64,000 bases of DNA from an uncultured Fastidiosipila sp. GTDB taxonomy: Bacteria; Bacillota; Clostridia; Saccharofermentanales; Fastidiosipilaceae. The notes under the pieces were generated by a model. That model saw nothing but the letters and a program-made list of their open reading frames with translations. It had not been told where the DNA came from and ran no database searches. The stretch is from NCBI GenBank assembly GCA_947253875.1, contig CAMYAM010000007.1, forward strand, positions 27,298 to 91,297, given 5' to 3'. A program made the position numbers and the translations under genes. Of the stretch, positions 9,621 through 18,992 are shown piece by piece. Position 1 is the stretch's first letter. Each line of letters begins with the position of its first letter.

Positions 9621-10586
9621 ATGTCAAGGAACAAAGATCAATCTAAATTAATTGCAAAAAAAAATAAAAAGTGGAAATCAACTGATTTAGAGTTAGTTAT
9701 ATTAGGGTTACCTACCTTTTTGTATTTTTTACTTTTTATGTATTTACCTTTACCAGGTTTGCTATTAGCATTCAAAAACTATAGGCCTAAACCAGGTCAT
9801 AACTTTTTCTACAGCTTGTTTACTTCGAATTGGGCAAGTTTAAAAAACTTTGAAGTGTTATTTAGGACACCAGATGCTCCAAAAATGATTTTTAATACTC
9901 TGTTCTATAATGTGATTGGAATCATGTTAGGAGCAATTTTACCGGTAGCTTTAGCGATGATGCTATCACAGTTACGAAGCAAAAAAGTTATGAAAACCAC
10001 TCAAACAATGATGTTCCTTCCACATTTCTTATCTTGGGTTGTTGTAAGTAACATCGTTTATGCATTCCTTGCACCTAATAGAGGTTATGTAAATAATGTT
10101 TTGCTTGCAAATTCAAGTAAGCAAATAGATTGGTATAATACTCCACAATATTGGAGATTCATACTTATCTTTATGAATCAGTGGAAAAGTATAGGATATA
10201 CTTCGATTATATATATGTCGGCTATCACAAGTATTGATAACTCACTATATGAAGCAGCCATGATAGATGGTGCAACTAAGTTTCAACAAGCCAGGTTTAT
10301 TACAGTTCCACACCTAAGAAGAACAATTTCCGTAATGTTAATTATGAGCATCGGAAGTATTTTTTCTACAGGACTAGATTTATACTACTTAGTTCCAAGA
10401 CAAGCATTCCCATTGTATGATACTTATATTACAGTTGACGTATATGTTTATAATTCAGCTACAAAAGCAGGTAATTTACCTCAAGGTTCTGCGGTAGGTT
10501 TTTTACAGTCTGTAATTGGATTCTTCATGGTAGTGGCAGCAAACCTTGTAATTAAGAAAGTGGACCCTGAGTCATCACTGTTCTAG
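9621..10586 (+). CDS. ABC sugar importer permease (LplB-type)
   Basis: This 321-residue inner-membrane protein has six hydrophobic segments and the ABC permease EAA loop (YEAAMIDGATKFQQARFITVPHL), which docks to the ATPase. The order binding protein, this permease, then a YtcP-type permease is the LplABC pattern for complex sugars. The start follows gcgggagatata. No ATPase gene lies in the operon, so a shared MsmX-like ATPase elsewhere is likely (inference). Confidence 0.9.
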   Translation: MSRNKDQSKLIAKKNKKWKSTDLELVILGLPTFLYFLLFMYLPLPGLLLAFKNYRPKPGHNFFYSLFTSNWASLKNFEVLFRTPDAPKMIFNTLFYNVIGIMLGAILPVALAMMLSQLRSKKVMKTTQTMMFLPHFLSWVVVSNIVYAFLAPNRGYVNNVLLANSSKQIDWYNTPQYWRFILIFMNQWKSIGYTSIIYMSAITSIDNSLYEAAMIDGATKFQQARFITVPHLRRTISVMLIMSIGSIFSTGLDLYYLVPRQAFPLYDTYITVDVYVYNSATKAGNLPQGSAVGFLQSVIGFFMVVAANLVIKKVDPESSLF

Positions 10587-10603
10587 AAGAAAGAGGTTGT
10601 ATA

Positions 10604-11542
10604 ATGAATAAAACAAAAAAAGGCTTAAGATCGGGATTAGAAGCATATAACAATATCAGCACTTCTACGAATATTATTTTTTCATTGATAGCTATAGTAT
10701 TCGCACTGATGTGTTTATTGCCAGTAATACTTGCAATGAGTATTTCGTTTACTTCTGAAGCATATCTAAATGTTAACGGTTATCAATTTTTACCTGAAAA
10801 GTTTTCGCTAGAAGCATATAAGATTATTTTTGGTATTCAAAGTGGTATTCCAAGAGCTTTGTTTGTATCGGTTGTAACAACTTTTTTAGGTACAGCTTTA
10901 GGGATTTTTCTTAACTCAACTTATGCATATTTGCTTACACAAAAGAAATTTAAATTTCAAAAATTTGCATTAATATATATTTTAATACCAATGCTTTTTA
11001 ATGGTGGTTTGATCCCATCCTATATGATTAATAAAGGATTCTTAAGATTAGGAGATACATGGACAGTTCTTATAGTATTAGGAGCAGTATCGTCATTCAA
11101 TATAATAATTATGAAGACATTTTTTGAAGGTCAGCTAGGAGAATCTATATTAGAGCAAGCTGATATTGATGGTGCAGGACATTTTAGAAAATATTTCCAA
11201 GTTGTTCTACCTTTGTCAAAACCAGTGCTAGCTACGATTGCAATTTTCCTCGCCTTTGGATATTGGAATAGTTGGATGAATGCTTCATTGTATATCGAAA
11301 ATCGACCAGACTTGAAGCCATTGCAAGCAATTTTGATGGAAGTTGAAAGAACAATCAGCTTCTTGAAATCTCCAGAAGGACAGAAGTCACTTGCTAATAT
11401 GGGTGCTGACATCGTAAATATTCCAAGTGATCCAATTAGAATGGCAATTGTTGTAATTATTGTTGTCCCTATCGCATTAATATACCCATTCTTCCAAAGA
11501 TACTTTACTAGTGGTTTGATGATAGGCGCTGTTAAGGGATAA
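10604..11542 (+). CDS. ABC sugar importer permease (LplC/YtcP-type)
   Basis: This 312-residue partner permease has six membrane segments and the EAA loop (LEQADIDGAGHFRKYFQVVLPLSKP). The C-terminus FTSGLMIGAVKG is the usual ending of this permease class. The gene begins 17 bases after the first permease with an agaggttgt binding site, and a terminator follows it, so the operon ends here. It forms the heterodimeric channel with the upstream permease. Confidence 0.9.
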   Translation: MNKTKKGLRSGLEAYNNISTSTNIIFSLIAIVFALMCLLPVILAMSISFTSEAYLNVNGYQFLPEKFSLEAYKIIFGIQSGIPRALFVSVVTTFLGTALGIFLNSTYAYLLTQKKFKFQKFALIYILIPMLFNGGLIPSYMINKGFLRLGDTWTVLIVLGAVSSFNIIIMKTFFEGQLGESILEQADIDGAGHFRKYFQVVLPLSKPVLATIAIFLAFGYWNSWMNASLYIENRPDLKPLQAILMEVERTISFLKSPEGQKSLANMGADIVNIPSDPIRMAIVVIIVVPIALIYPFFQRYFTSGLMIGAVKG

Positions 11543-11604
11543 AGCATGAGGTTTAGTGGTAGTTTGCTGCTTAACTGAATTGGTAATGATTTCAGTAGTT
11601 AAAT

Positions 11605-11650
11605 AATAGAGGGGGAGATGTAAATTTATTCCTCCTCTATTTATTTTTTG
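11605..11650 (+). terminator. Terminator of the first ABC importer operon
   Basis: The stem aatagagg (11605-11612) pairs with cctctatt (11634-11641) and extends imperfectly inward. It is followed by ttattttttg. Confidence 0.7.
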
Positions 11651-11735
11651 TAGCGATTTTTTATAAAAATAAATATAAGATGTAATACAAAATGAAATTT
11701 AATAGATATGAGATGAAAAATAAAAAAGAGGATTT

Positions 11736-12118
11736 ATGAGACTTTGGCATCAAGACTTAATAAAACATTTACCAAGACAGCAACTCCTTGGACAACATCG
11801 AGAGTGTGCTGCTTTGAGAGGGAAAGGTTGGGGCAAAAAGCATGATACTGTAGATTATGTTTTTTGCATTCACCATATCTGCTTTATGCGTATCATAAAA
11901 TAGTAATGGAAGAAATGGAATGCCGAGGCTATGAACCAGCTTCAGAGTGGAAAAATAAAAATTATCGTGGTAAAGCTTGCGCTCCATATAAAGATTTAGA
12001 AAAAGTAAGTTTAACTCAGCCAATTTATCCTGAACATGACAGAGAGTATATGGATGAGTGCTTAAAAAACTTACAAGCAAAAGACATTTATATAGAAGTA
12101 AAGTTAAACGAACTTTGA
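11736..12118 (+). pseudogene. Pyrimidine-dimer DNA glycosylase-like gene, split by a -1 frameshift
   Basis: Two frames joined at the T6 run 11860-11865 read as one protein of about 127 residues. The first half (from ATG 11736, after an agagg site) runs MRLWHQDLIKHLPRQQLLG... to DYVF; the second half (frame of 11864-12118) continues HSPYLLYAYHKIVMEEMECRG.... Together they match the small T4 endonuclease V/TIGR02328-type family that excises UV photoproducts. One extra T would restore the frame as DYVF-L-HSPY. As written, translation runs off-frame and stops after 56 residues. It may be a true inactivation, phase variation at a homopolymer, or a sequencing error. Nothing else in the gene looks decayed. 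Confidence 0.75.
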
Positions 12119-12226
12119 TACAAGCTCAGTACAGCTTTCGATAAAAAACTAATAAACACAGAAAATTTGTGTAAGGTTTTAACTTAAGTAACAACTAATT
12201 TCAATAACTTATAGTAAACTTTGCGC

Positions 12227-12247
12227 ATGGTAACTAAGAGTAACCAT
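12227..12247. promoter_or_regulatory. Near-palindrome upstream of the aldo/keto reductase
   Basis: ATGGTaACT-aag-AGTaACCAT is an inverted repeat with one A-A mismatch per arm, about 55 bases before the reductase start. Position and symmetry fit a dimeric repressor/activator site. No regulator gene is adjacent. Confidence 0.35.
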
Positions 12248-12300
12248 TTACACAGGTTTAGATTAAACAAACTATTAAAACTACTTACTAGGAGGGTCAA

Positions 12301-13128
12301 ATGGGCAAAGAGAAGGCAACATTAAAACTTAACAATGGAACTGCTATACCACAGATAGGTTTAGGTACATGGCAAATGAGTCCGGAAGAAGCATACGCTT
12401 CAGTGAAATTTGCCTTAGAAAATGGATATGTACACATAGATGGTGCACGAGCATATGCTAACTCTGAAGCCAGTGGTAAAGCTTGGAGAGATGCAGGAGT
12501 TAAGAGAGAAGATATCTGGATCACAAGCAAAATTAGAGCAGAGATTAAAGATTACGAAGGTGCAAAACAAGAGATTGAAAATGAATTAAGGAGTTTCCAA
12601 ACAGATTATTTAGATCTCGTTTTGATTCACTGTCCACAACCTTGGGCTGAATACAATGCTAATGGTGAAGGAAATAGATATTTTAAGGAAAACTTGGAAG
12701 TGTGGAGAGCAATGGTTGAAGCATATGAAGCAGGTAAGATCAAAGCTCTTGGAGTTTCAAATTTCCATCCTGTAGATTTAGAAAATATTATTAATAATTC
12801 AGATGTAAAACCTGTAGTTAACCAAATTAGTTATAGAATTGGATATACACAAGATAATTATGTAGAGGCTGCAGAAACAAATGGTGTTTTAATCGAAGCA
12901 TACTCCCCACTAGGCACAGGCAGAATTCTTAATAATGATGATATTAAGAAAGTTGCAGACAAATATTCTAAATCGGTGGCACAAGTAGCTATTCAATACT
13001 GCTTACAAAAAGGTCATATAGTTCTTCCTAAGTCAGTCACACTAAAATATATTTTAGAGAATATAGATTTGGATTTTGAGTTAAATGCTGCAGATATGGA
13101 TTATCTAGATGGATTAGATACTAAGTAA
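12301..13128 (+). CDS. Aldo/keto reductase
   Basis: This 275-residue NADPH-dependent oxidoreductase of the AKR5-like bacterial group would be cytoplasmic. The catalytic tetrad is visible: Asp in HIDGA, Tyr in ARAYANSEASG, Lys in ITSKI and His in LIHCP. The nucleotide-binding end carries LPKSVTLKYI. The start ATG follows a perfect aggaggg site. It appears to be transcribed alone. The substrate, an aldehyde or keto sugar, is unknown. Confidence 0.9.
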   Translation: MGKEKATLKLNNGTAIPQIGLGTWQMSPEEAYASVKFALENGYVHIDGARAYANSEASGKAWRDAGVKREDIWITSKIRAEIKDYEGAKQEIENELRSFQTDYLDLVLIHCPQPWAEYNANGEGNRYFKENLEVWRAMVEAYEAGKIKALGVSNFHPVDLENIINNSDVKPVVNQISYRIGYTQDNYVEAAETNGVLIEAYSPLGTGRILNNDDIKKVADKYSKSVAQVAIQYCLQKGHIVLPKSVTLKYILENIDLDFELNAADMDYLDGLDTK

Positions 13129-13294
13129 TAGGTTCTATGACAGAGCAGAGTAAGCAACTGCTTGAAATTTAGGTGACTTAAATTAGTTATAATCTATTAT
13201 CTATTGATTAATCATTTATTCTTATTTTTTAGTTTAAAATATACTAATAAGCATTTATATTCTGCTAGAATGTTTATAAGTGGAGGTAGTAATA

Positions 13295-14014
13295 ATGTCT
13301 GAAAAGAAATTGTTAGTTGTAGATGATGATCCTAATATTTGTGAATTAATCGAGCTTTATTTTATGAAAGAGGGCTATGAGGTTAGAGCCTGCCACGAAG
13401 GGGATAAAGCAGTAGATGCATTTAGAAATTTTGACCCAGATATAATTCTTCTTGATTTAATGCTTCCAGGAATGGATGGCTACGATATTTGTCGTGAGAT
13501 TCGTAAGGAATCTTCAGTACCTATTATTATGTTGACCGCAAGAGGAGAAACTTTGGATAGAGTTGTAGGTTTAGAACTAGGTGCAGATGACTATATTCCT
13601 AAACCATTTGAGCCTAAGGAAGTTATTGCTCGTGTAAAAGCTGTTTTGCGTAGGACTGAGCTCGCCTCTGATAGCCAAGACGAGAAACAAGTTGAATATA
13701 TTGAATATCCAGGCTTGAAAGTTAATATTTCAAGTTATAATGTTGAGATTGCTGATGAGAAGATAGAAATGCCACCAAAAGAATTGGAGTTACTATTTTT
13801 CTTAGCCACACATCCAGACAGAGTTTTCACCAGAGAACAGTTATTGGGTAATGTTTGGGGATATGATTTCTTTGGAGAATCTAGAACAGTTGATGTTCAC
13901 ATTAAGAGAATTCGTGAAAAAATTGAGGCAGTTGATGTCGATGGTACCTTACCTTGGGCTATTGAGACAGTTTGGGGTGTAGGATATAAATTTGAAACTG
14001 CTAAAGAAGAATAA
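13295..14014 (+). CDS. OmpR/PhoB-family response regulator
   Basis: The 239-residue regulator has an N-terminal receiver domain with the acidic pair DDD at 10-12, phosphoacceptor Asp54 (IILLDLMLPG) and the KPF lysine near 104. A winged-helix DNA-binding domain follows (about 135-235, ending ETVWGVGYKFE). An in-frame GTG at 13280 exists, but GGAGG at 13282-13286 would overlap it and is well placed for the ATG at 13295. The gene is followed by its histidine kinase, after a hairpin that may lower kinase expression. Target genes are unknown; a general PhoP/WalR-like role is possible. Confidence 0.92.
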   Translation: MSEKKLLVVDDDPNICELIELYFMKEGYEVRACHEGDKAVDAFRNFDPDIILLDLMLPGMDGYDICREIRKESSVPIIMLTARGETLDRVVGLELGADDYIPKPFEPKEVIARVKAVLRRTELASDSQDEKQVEYIEYPGLKVNISSYNVEIADEKIEMPPKELELLFFLATHPDRVFTREQLLGNVWGYDFFGESRTVDVHIKRIREKIEAVDVDGTLPWAIETVWGVGYKFETAKEE

Positions 14015-14032
14015 TATTTGGAATTAGAAATT

Positions 14033-14073
14033 AAACACCTTCTGTACCTATAATCAGAGGGTGTTTGTTGTTA
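14033..14073 (+). terminator. Hairpin between response regulator and kinase
   Basis: The arms aaacaccttctg (14033-14044) and cagagggtgttt (14055-14066) pair over 12 bp with one wobble, followed by gttgttatt. It ends only 15 bases before the kinase start and looks like a leaky terminator. Confidence 0.6.
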
Positions 14074-14080
14074 TTAAAGT

Positions 14081-15667
14081 ATGGAGAAAAAAGAGCATAA
14101 TAATAAACAAAAAGATAAACAATCTAAGTCTGAGCAAGTTAACAAAAAGCTTGATGCAAAACGTAAAAAGTCTACGACAAATATGCTCAAGCAATTTAAC
14201 TTGCTTATTATTGTACTTGTAGTTCTTTCTTTCTTATTACTCATTTTTGTATATTCTAGAATTATTTCTTCGGCAGCCTCTGAAGAACGCCTAGTGCAAA
14301 TGGATAGGGCAGCGAATGCTATAACTAACTTTTATGAAGAAGCAAGTGAAAAATCTCTATGGAGTACGAATGAATTATCTGTATATATGTCAGTAGTTGC
14401 AGAAGCTACAGGATCTTACCTATGGCTTTATGATGATACTGGTAGGCTCATATATATAAACCAAATGCCAGATTCTGCTAAAGGAAATATTAAGCTAGGC
14501 TCAGATAATTACATGCATTTACCTAAAGATATAATTGATATTGATATACCTGAAGGTGGTATTAATTTTCTGGGTGGTAATTTTTTAGGACTCTTCCAAG
14601 ATGATGGCAATTGGGTTACGGTAATTCGAGAGTTAAAAGATAAAAATGGTAATAAGTTTTCAAATATGTTATTGGCGCATAAAATCGTACCAGTGTTAGA
14701 CAGTGCTCAGTACATGATTGAAGGTGTATTTATTGTTTTCTTAATTGCGGTAGTACTGGCTATGGTTATCATTGTTATCTATACTCGTAGAATTTCAGAT
14801 CCTATAGAGAAGTTGACCAAAGCAGCCACCGAAGTGGCGAATGGAGATTTGTCCGCTCGCGTTGATATATCGAAATATCAAGAAAATCGTCATGCTTATG
14901 AAGATGACGATATTATGATACTGGTAAAAATCTTTAACCGTATGGTAGAGCAAATTGAGAGAGGTAACTCGGAGCAAACTGATTTTATTGCAAGCATTTC
15001 ACATGATCTTAGGACGCCTTTAACTTCTATAAAAGGGTTTATTAATGCTATTTTAGATGGAACAATTCCTGAAGAAAAACGCGATCACTATCTTGGTATT
15101 GTTCAAAATGAAGTTAATCGATTAAGTGATCTTGTCAGCGATATGAACTCAATTATACTTTTGGATAACGATATTGACCCTAATAATTTTGAAGAATTTG
15201 ATATTAATAAAACCATAATTGAAACAGTTCAAGGAACTGAAATTCTTTTGCAGGAGAAAAATATTGCTGTGCAAACTAATATTCAAAACGGATCTAAAGC
15301 TGTTAAAGTTTATGGAGATCAAAGAGAAATAAGACGAGTTATCTATAATCTTGTCACTAACGCAATTAAATTTGTTCCAGATAAGGAAGGTATAATATCA
15401 ATTAATGTTGATGTTCAAGGACGAGATATTGTTCTTATAACAATTGAAGATAATGGCCCGGGAATCGACGAGGATAAGTTGAAGCATGTTTTTGATAGAT
15501 TCTATAAAGTAGATCATTCCAGAACTGATAGGACTGGTAGTGGTTTAGGTTTATATATTTGTAAGCGTATTTTGCAAAAACATGGCCAGAGCATTTTTGC
15601 GGATAGAAGTGAAAGTTTAGGTGGTGCTAAATTTGAGTTTACCTTACCTTTGATAAAAGTAGGATAA
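14081..15667 (+). CDS. Membrane sensor histidine kinase
   Basis: The 528-residue protein has a very basic N-terminal tail (about 35 residues), membrane segment 1 (about 40-62), an extracellular sensor region of about 145 residues, segment 2 (about 212-235), a HAMP linker (about 236-295), HisKA with His308 (SISHDLRTPLTSIKG), and an HATPase domain with N (LVTNAIKF), G1 (DNGPGID), F (FDRFYK) and G2 (GSGLGLYI) boxes. A stop codon lies two codons upstream in frame, so 14081 is the earliest start. It has no recognisable ribosome binding site and sits just after a hairpin. It is the obvious partner of the response regulator upstream. Confidence 0.92.
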   Translation: MEKKEHNNKQKDKQSKSEQVNKKLDAKRKKSTTNMLKQFNLLIIVLVVLSFLLLIFVYSRIISSAASEERLVQMDRAANAITNFYEEASEKSLWSTNELSVYMSVVAEATGSYLWLYDDTGRLIYINQMPDSAKGNIKLGSDNYMHLPKDIIDIDIPEGGINFLGGNFLGLFQDDGNWVTVIRELKDKNGNKFSNMLLAHKIVPVLDSAQYMIEGVFIVFLIAVVLAMVIIVIYTRRISDPIEKLTKAATEVANGDLSARVDISKYQENRHAYEDDDIMILVKIFNRMVEQIERGNSEQTDFIASISHDLRTPLTSIKGFINAILDGTIPEEKRDHYLGIVQNEVNRLSDLVSDMNSIILLDNDIDPNNFEEFDINKTIIETVQGTEILLQEKNIAVQTNIQNGSKAVKVYGDQREIRRVIYNLVTNAIKFVPDKEGIISINVDVQGRDIVLITIEDNGPGIDEDKLKHVFDRFYKVDHSRTDRTGSGLGLYICKRILQKHGQSIFADRSESLGGAKFEFTLPLIKVG

Positions 15668-15727
15668 TCTTTATTAAGGGTTGATTTGCTATAGAACTAC
15701 TATACGAAAAATTTAATAGGTGAAAGT

Positions 15728-17842
15728 ATGATTGATGAATGCAATCCATATGAAATATTTTTAGAGCCAGTGACACGGATTAAAGGCGTCTCTGCTAAGC
15801 GTAGCGAGAAACTAGAGCGTTTAGAAATAGAGACTGTTGGTGATCTGGCTTTTCATTTTCCACGGAGATATGAAGATTGGACCAAAATTAAATCGATTAT
15901 TGATCTTCAAGCAGAAGAAGATGGCGTTTTTCTTGGCCGTGTGGAAACTGTTCCAAATTTATACAGAAAAGGTAAACGTAGTATTCTTAACGTTACAGTT
16001 CGTGATGATACAGCAGTTATGAGAATAGTCTGGTTTAATCAACCGTATTATCAGGATAAGCTTATTCAAGGGAGAATTTATCTTTTTCGAGGTAAAATCA
16101 AACGTCAAGGACTTAGATTTGAAACAGCAAATCCGAAGTTTGTAAGCACGAGTTTAGACTCTTTTCCTAGAAGTGAAGAAGAATGGCAAAATGTTTCTGC
16201 AAAATCATTTGTATCTCCAATATATCCAGCTACGGAAGGAATTAGTCAAACGTATTTACGTAAATGGATAAACTCCGCTGTTGAACTTGTTCTACCTGTT
16301 ATGGATGATTATTTAAGCTCAGAGTTGAGAAAAGAAAATGATCTGGCAGATTTGATCTGGTCATTGAAACAGATTCATAATTTGGATCAGGAAGAAAATT
16401 ATGATATTGCTAGAAGAAGGCTGGCCTTTGATGAGCTTTTGTTTTTGCAAATTAATAATTTAATGGGTAAGGCTGAAGGATCCCGCAAACCAGGTGTCCA
16501 GATACCTTTGGTGGATAATGACGAGAAACTGGATTTTTGGGGGAGTATTATAGATGAGTTAAGTTTTGAGTTAACTAATGCCCAAAAGCAAGCTTTAAAT
16601 GAGATATTAAAAGATATGTCTAAAACTACAGCCATGAATAGGCTGTTGCAAGGTGATGTAGGTTCAGGTAAAACTATTGTGGCATTTTTAGCCATGTTAT
16701 GGGCAGCGTTGAATGACAAACAATCTGTACTTATGGCACCGACATCTATTTTAGCGAAACAACACTATGCTAGTTTTGTGAAATTTTTTCCAAATATAGA
16801 TGAGTCTAATGTGGCACTTCTAACTGGAGATACGACAGCGAAAGAGCGGCAAGTTATTTATGAGAATATAAGTAATGGCACAATTAAATATTTAATTGGT
16901 ACGCATGCAGTTATAGAAGACAAGGTTAAGTTCAAGGATCTTGCATTAGCAGTTACAGATGAGCAACATAGGTTTGGTGTTAAACAAAGAGTACAACTTA
17001 GTGACGGTAGTTTTGCACATGTGTTAGTTATGTCAGCTACACCTATACCAAGAACTTTGGGCATGTTATTTTATGGCGATTTGGATATATCTAGTTTGAA
17101 AGAGAAGCCTGCTGGGCGTCAGCCAATCAAGACTTATACAGCTAGAAGTAAGGATAAAGATAGACTGGTAGATTTGCTCTCTAGAAATTCTGCAAAAGGT
17201 GGTCAGGCATATGTAGTTTGTCCAACAGTTGATCCAAGTGAGAAATTAGAGTTAGCTTCAGTAAGTACAACTTATGAAGAGTTAAAAAAGAAACTTCCGC
17301 ATTTAAATGTTGCTCTAATACATGGTCAAATGAAGGAGGTTGAAAAAAATGAGATTATGCAAAAATTTCTCAATGGGGATATAAATATTTTGGTAGCGAC
17401 AACAGTTATTGAAGTTGGTGTAGATAATCCTAATGCAACAATGATGATTATTGTTAATGCTGAACGTTTTGGTCTAGCTGCGTTGCACCAACTAAGAGGT
17501 CGTATTGGTAGAGGATCTAAGGAATCTCTGTGTGTGCTCTTGAGCGATGTTGGGGAAGGAACGAGTCGAGAAAGATTAACGACACTATGTAGGACTGAAG
17601 ATGGGTTTGAAATTGCGGAGGCTGATCTTAAACTTCGTGGACCTGGTGATTTCTTCGGCACAAGACAGCATGGTATTCCTAGCTTCAAGATAGCGAATCT
17701 TTATGAAGATAATGAGTTATTAAAGTTGACAGGAAAAATTGCTAGAAAAATTATAACTGCTGATCCTAATTTAGAAAAAGCAGAAAATCAAGAATTGAAG
17801 AAAATTATGAATATTTATAGAAGGAGAATGCAAAATGCCTAG
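15728..17842 (+). CDS. recG: ATP-dependent DNA helicase RecG
   Basis: At 704 residues it has the normal RecG length. Order: N-terminal wedge/OB domain (about 60-165), then SF2 helicase domains with Walker A GDVGSGKT (about 311-318), the DEQH box in VTDEQHRFGVKQR, motif III SATPIPRTL, motif VI QLRGRIGRG, and the C-terminal TRQHGIPSF hook region. RecG remodels stalled forks and branched DNA. Its end overlaps the rsmD start by 8 bases, indicating translational coupling. Confidence 0.96.
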   Translation: MIDECNPYEIFLEPVTRIKGVSAKRSEKLERLEIETVGDLAFHFPRRYEDWTKIKSIIDLQAEEDGVFLGRVETVPNLYRKGKRSILNVTVRDDTAVMRIVWFNQPYYQDKLIQGRIYLFRGKIKRQGLRFETANPKFVSTSLDSFPRSEEEWQNVSAKSFVSPIYPATEGISQTYLRKWINSAVELVLPVMDDYLSSELRKENDLADLIWSLKQIHNLDQEENYDIARRRLAFDELLFLQINNLMGKAEGSRKPGVQIPLVDNDEKLDFWGSIIDELSFELTNAQKQALNEILKDMSKTTAMNRLLQGDVGSGKTIVAFLAMLWAALNDKQSVLMAPTSILAKQHYASFVKFFPNIDESNVALLTGDTTAKERQVIYENISNGTIKYLIGTHAVIEDKVKFKDLALAVTDEQHRFGVKQRVQLSDGSFAHVLVMSATPIPRTLGMLFYGDLDISSLKEKPAGRQPIKTYTARSKDKDRLVDLLSRNSAKGGQAYVVCPTVDPSEKLELASVSTTYEELKKKLPHLNVALIHGQMKEVEKNEIMQKFLNGDINILVATTVIEVGVDNPNATMMIIVNAERFGLAALHQLRGRIGRGSKESLCVLLSDVGEGTSRERLTTLCRTEDGFEIAEADLKLRGPGDFFGTRQHGIPSFKIANLYEDNELLKLTGKIARKIITADPNLEKAENQELKKIMNIYRRRMQNA

Positions 17843-18410
17843 AGTAGTTGCAGGTAAGGTTGGTGGAATACCTCTTAAAACACCTAAAGGTGATAGAGTC
17901 AGACCTACAGCAGATAAAACTAAAGAAGCTATTTTTTCTAGTATTGAAGAGTGGCTGGATGATGCAGTATTTCTAGATCTTTTTGCGGGAAGTGGACAAA
18001 TGGGGATAGAGGCCCTGAGTCGAGGCGCAAAACAGGCATGTTTTGTAGATAAATCACGAACTTCTATTGATTATATTAAAGAAAATCTAGCTAAAACTAG
18101 ACTTGGAAATCAGGCAGAGATATTAAATTTGGACGCAAAAAGAGCCTGCGATAAATTTTTAGCAAAAGGGAAAAAGTTTGATGTAATTTATTTTGATCCT
18201 CCATATGCTGATTTTGATAAATTGTTTGGAAACTTAGCAGATACTTATCTAGCCGAATTGCTACAAGATGATGGTATATTGATAACTGAAGCAGATTCTC
18301 ATGACCAGATAATTAATCCTGAAATTACAGGCACGGAGAAATTAGCAATGCTAAAACGTTGTCAGTACGGCCAAGCAATGGTATCATTTTATCGAATAAA
18401 AGGTAATTAA
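17835..18410 (+). CDS. rsmD: 16S rRNA (guanine(966)-N(2))-methyltransferase RsmD
   Basis: The 191-residue Rossmann-fold methyltransferase has the SAM-binding motif FLDLFAGSGQMGIEALSRGA and the catalytic FDPPY motif. The N-terminal GKVGGIPLKTPKGDRVRPT is characteristic of RsmD. It overlaps recG by 8 bases, and coaD follows after 18 bases. The rsmD-coaD order is common in Bacillota. Confidence 0.95.
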   Translation: MPRVVAGKVGGIPLKTPKGDRVRPTADKTKEAIFSSIEEWLDDAVFLDLFAGSGQMGIEALSRGAKQACFVDKSRTSIDYIKENLAKTRLGNQAEILNLDAKRACDKFLAKGKKFDVIYFDPPYADFDKLFGNLADTYLAELLQDDGILITEADSHDQIINPEITGTEKLAMLKRCQYGQAMVSFYRIKGN

Positions 18411-18428
18411 ATTACAAAGGTTGGTCAT

Positions 18429-18908
18429 ATGAAGGAATTTGTTTTCCCAGGATCATTTGATCCTTTTACAAAAGGTCATGAGGATATAGCTAGCAGGGCA
18501 TCTAAGCTTTGTGATAAATTACATGTACTTATATTGAATAATGCGAATAAGAAAGCTGATTTTTCAGTAGAAGATCGTTTGGATATGGCACAAATGATAT
18601 TGAATAAATATCCAAATGTAGAAGTTTCCTATTATGATGGATTGATGGTCGATTACTTGAAAAATAATAATCTAAATGTTGTTGTTAGAGGGCTTAGATC
18701 TGAGAGTGATTTCAGATATGAGTTGCAGATGTATGCAACAAACGGTTTAATGTATGATGAATATGAAACTATATTCATACCAAGTAGAGGTGACTACTCT
18801 TATACAAGTTCAAGCACTGTTAAAGAAGTTGCTCGTTATAGCGGAGATATATCAACAATGGTCCCTATAGAGATTGTAGATATAGTCACAAAGAGATTTG
18901 AAAAGTAA
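18429..18908 (+). CDS. coaD: Phosphopantetheine adenylyltransferase
   Basis: The 159-residue nucleotidyltransferase carries out the penultimate step of coenzyme A synthesis. Visible motifs are FPGSFDPFTKGHEDI (the TxGH-type ATP site), VRGLRSESDFRYE and the C-terminal YTSSSTVKEVARYSGD. Size matches the bacterial family. It is part of the recG-rsmD-coaD run. Confidence 0.97.
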   Translation: MKEFVFPGSFDPFTKGHEDIASRASKLCDKLHVLILNNANKKADFSVEDRLDMAQMILNKYPNVEVSYYDGLMVDYLKNNNLNVVVRGLRSESDFRYELQMYATNGLMYDEYETIFIPSRGDYSYTSSSTVKEVARYSGDISTMVPIEIVDIVTKRFEK

Positions 18909-18992
18909 TATAATATATAAAAATGTTATATAATATTTTATGAGCGTATACCTAGTAAAACTAAAGCTCAAGACGAAATAGGAGAAATATTT

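Noticed and set aside
11769..12080. Minus-strand frame opposite the pyrimidine-dimer glycosylase remnant
   Set aside because: The plus-strand halves match a known family in both frames; the antisense reading has no such support.
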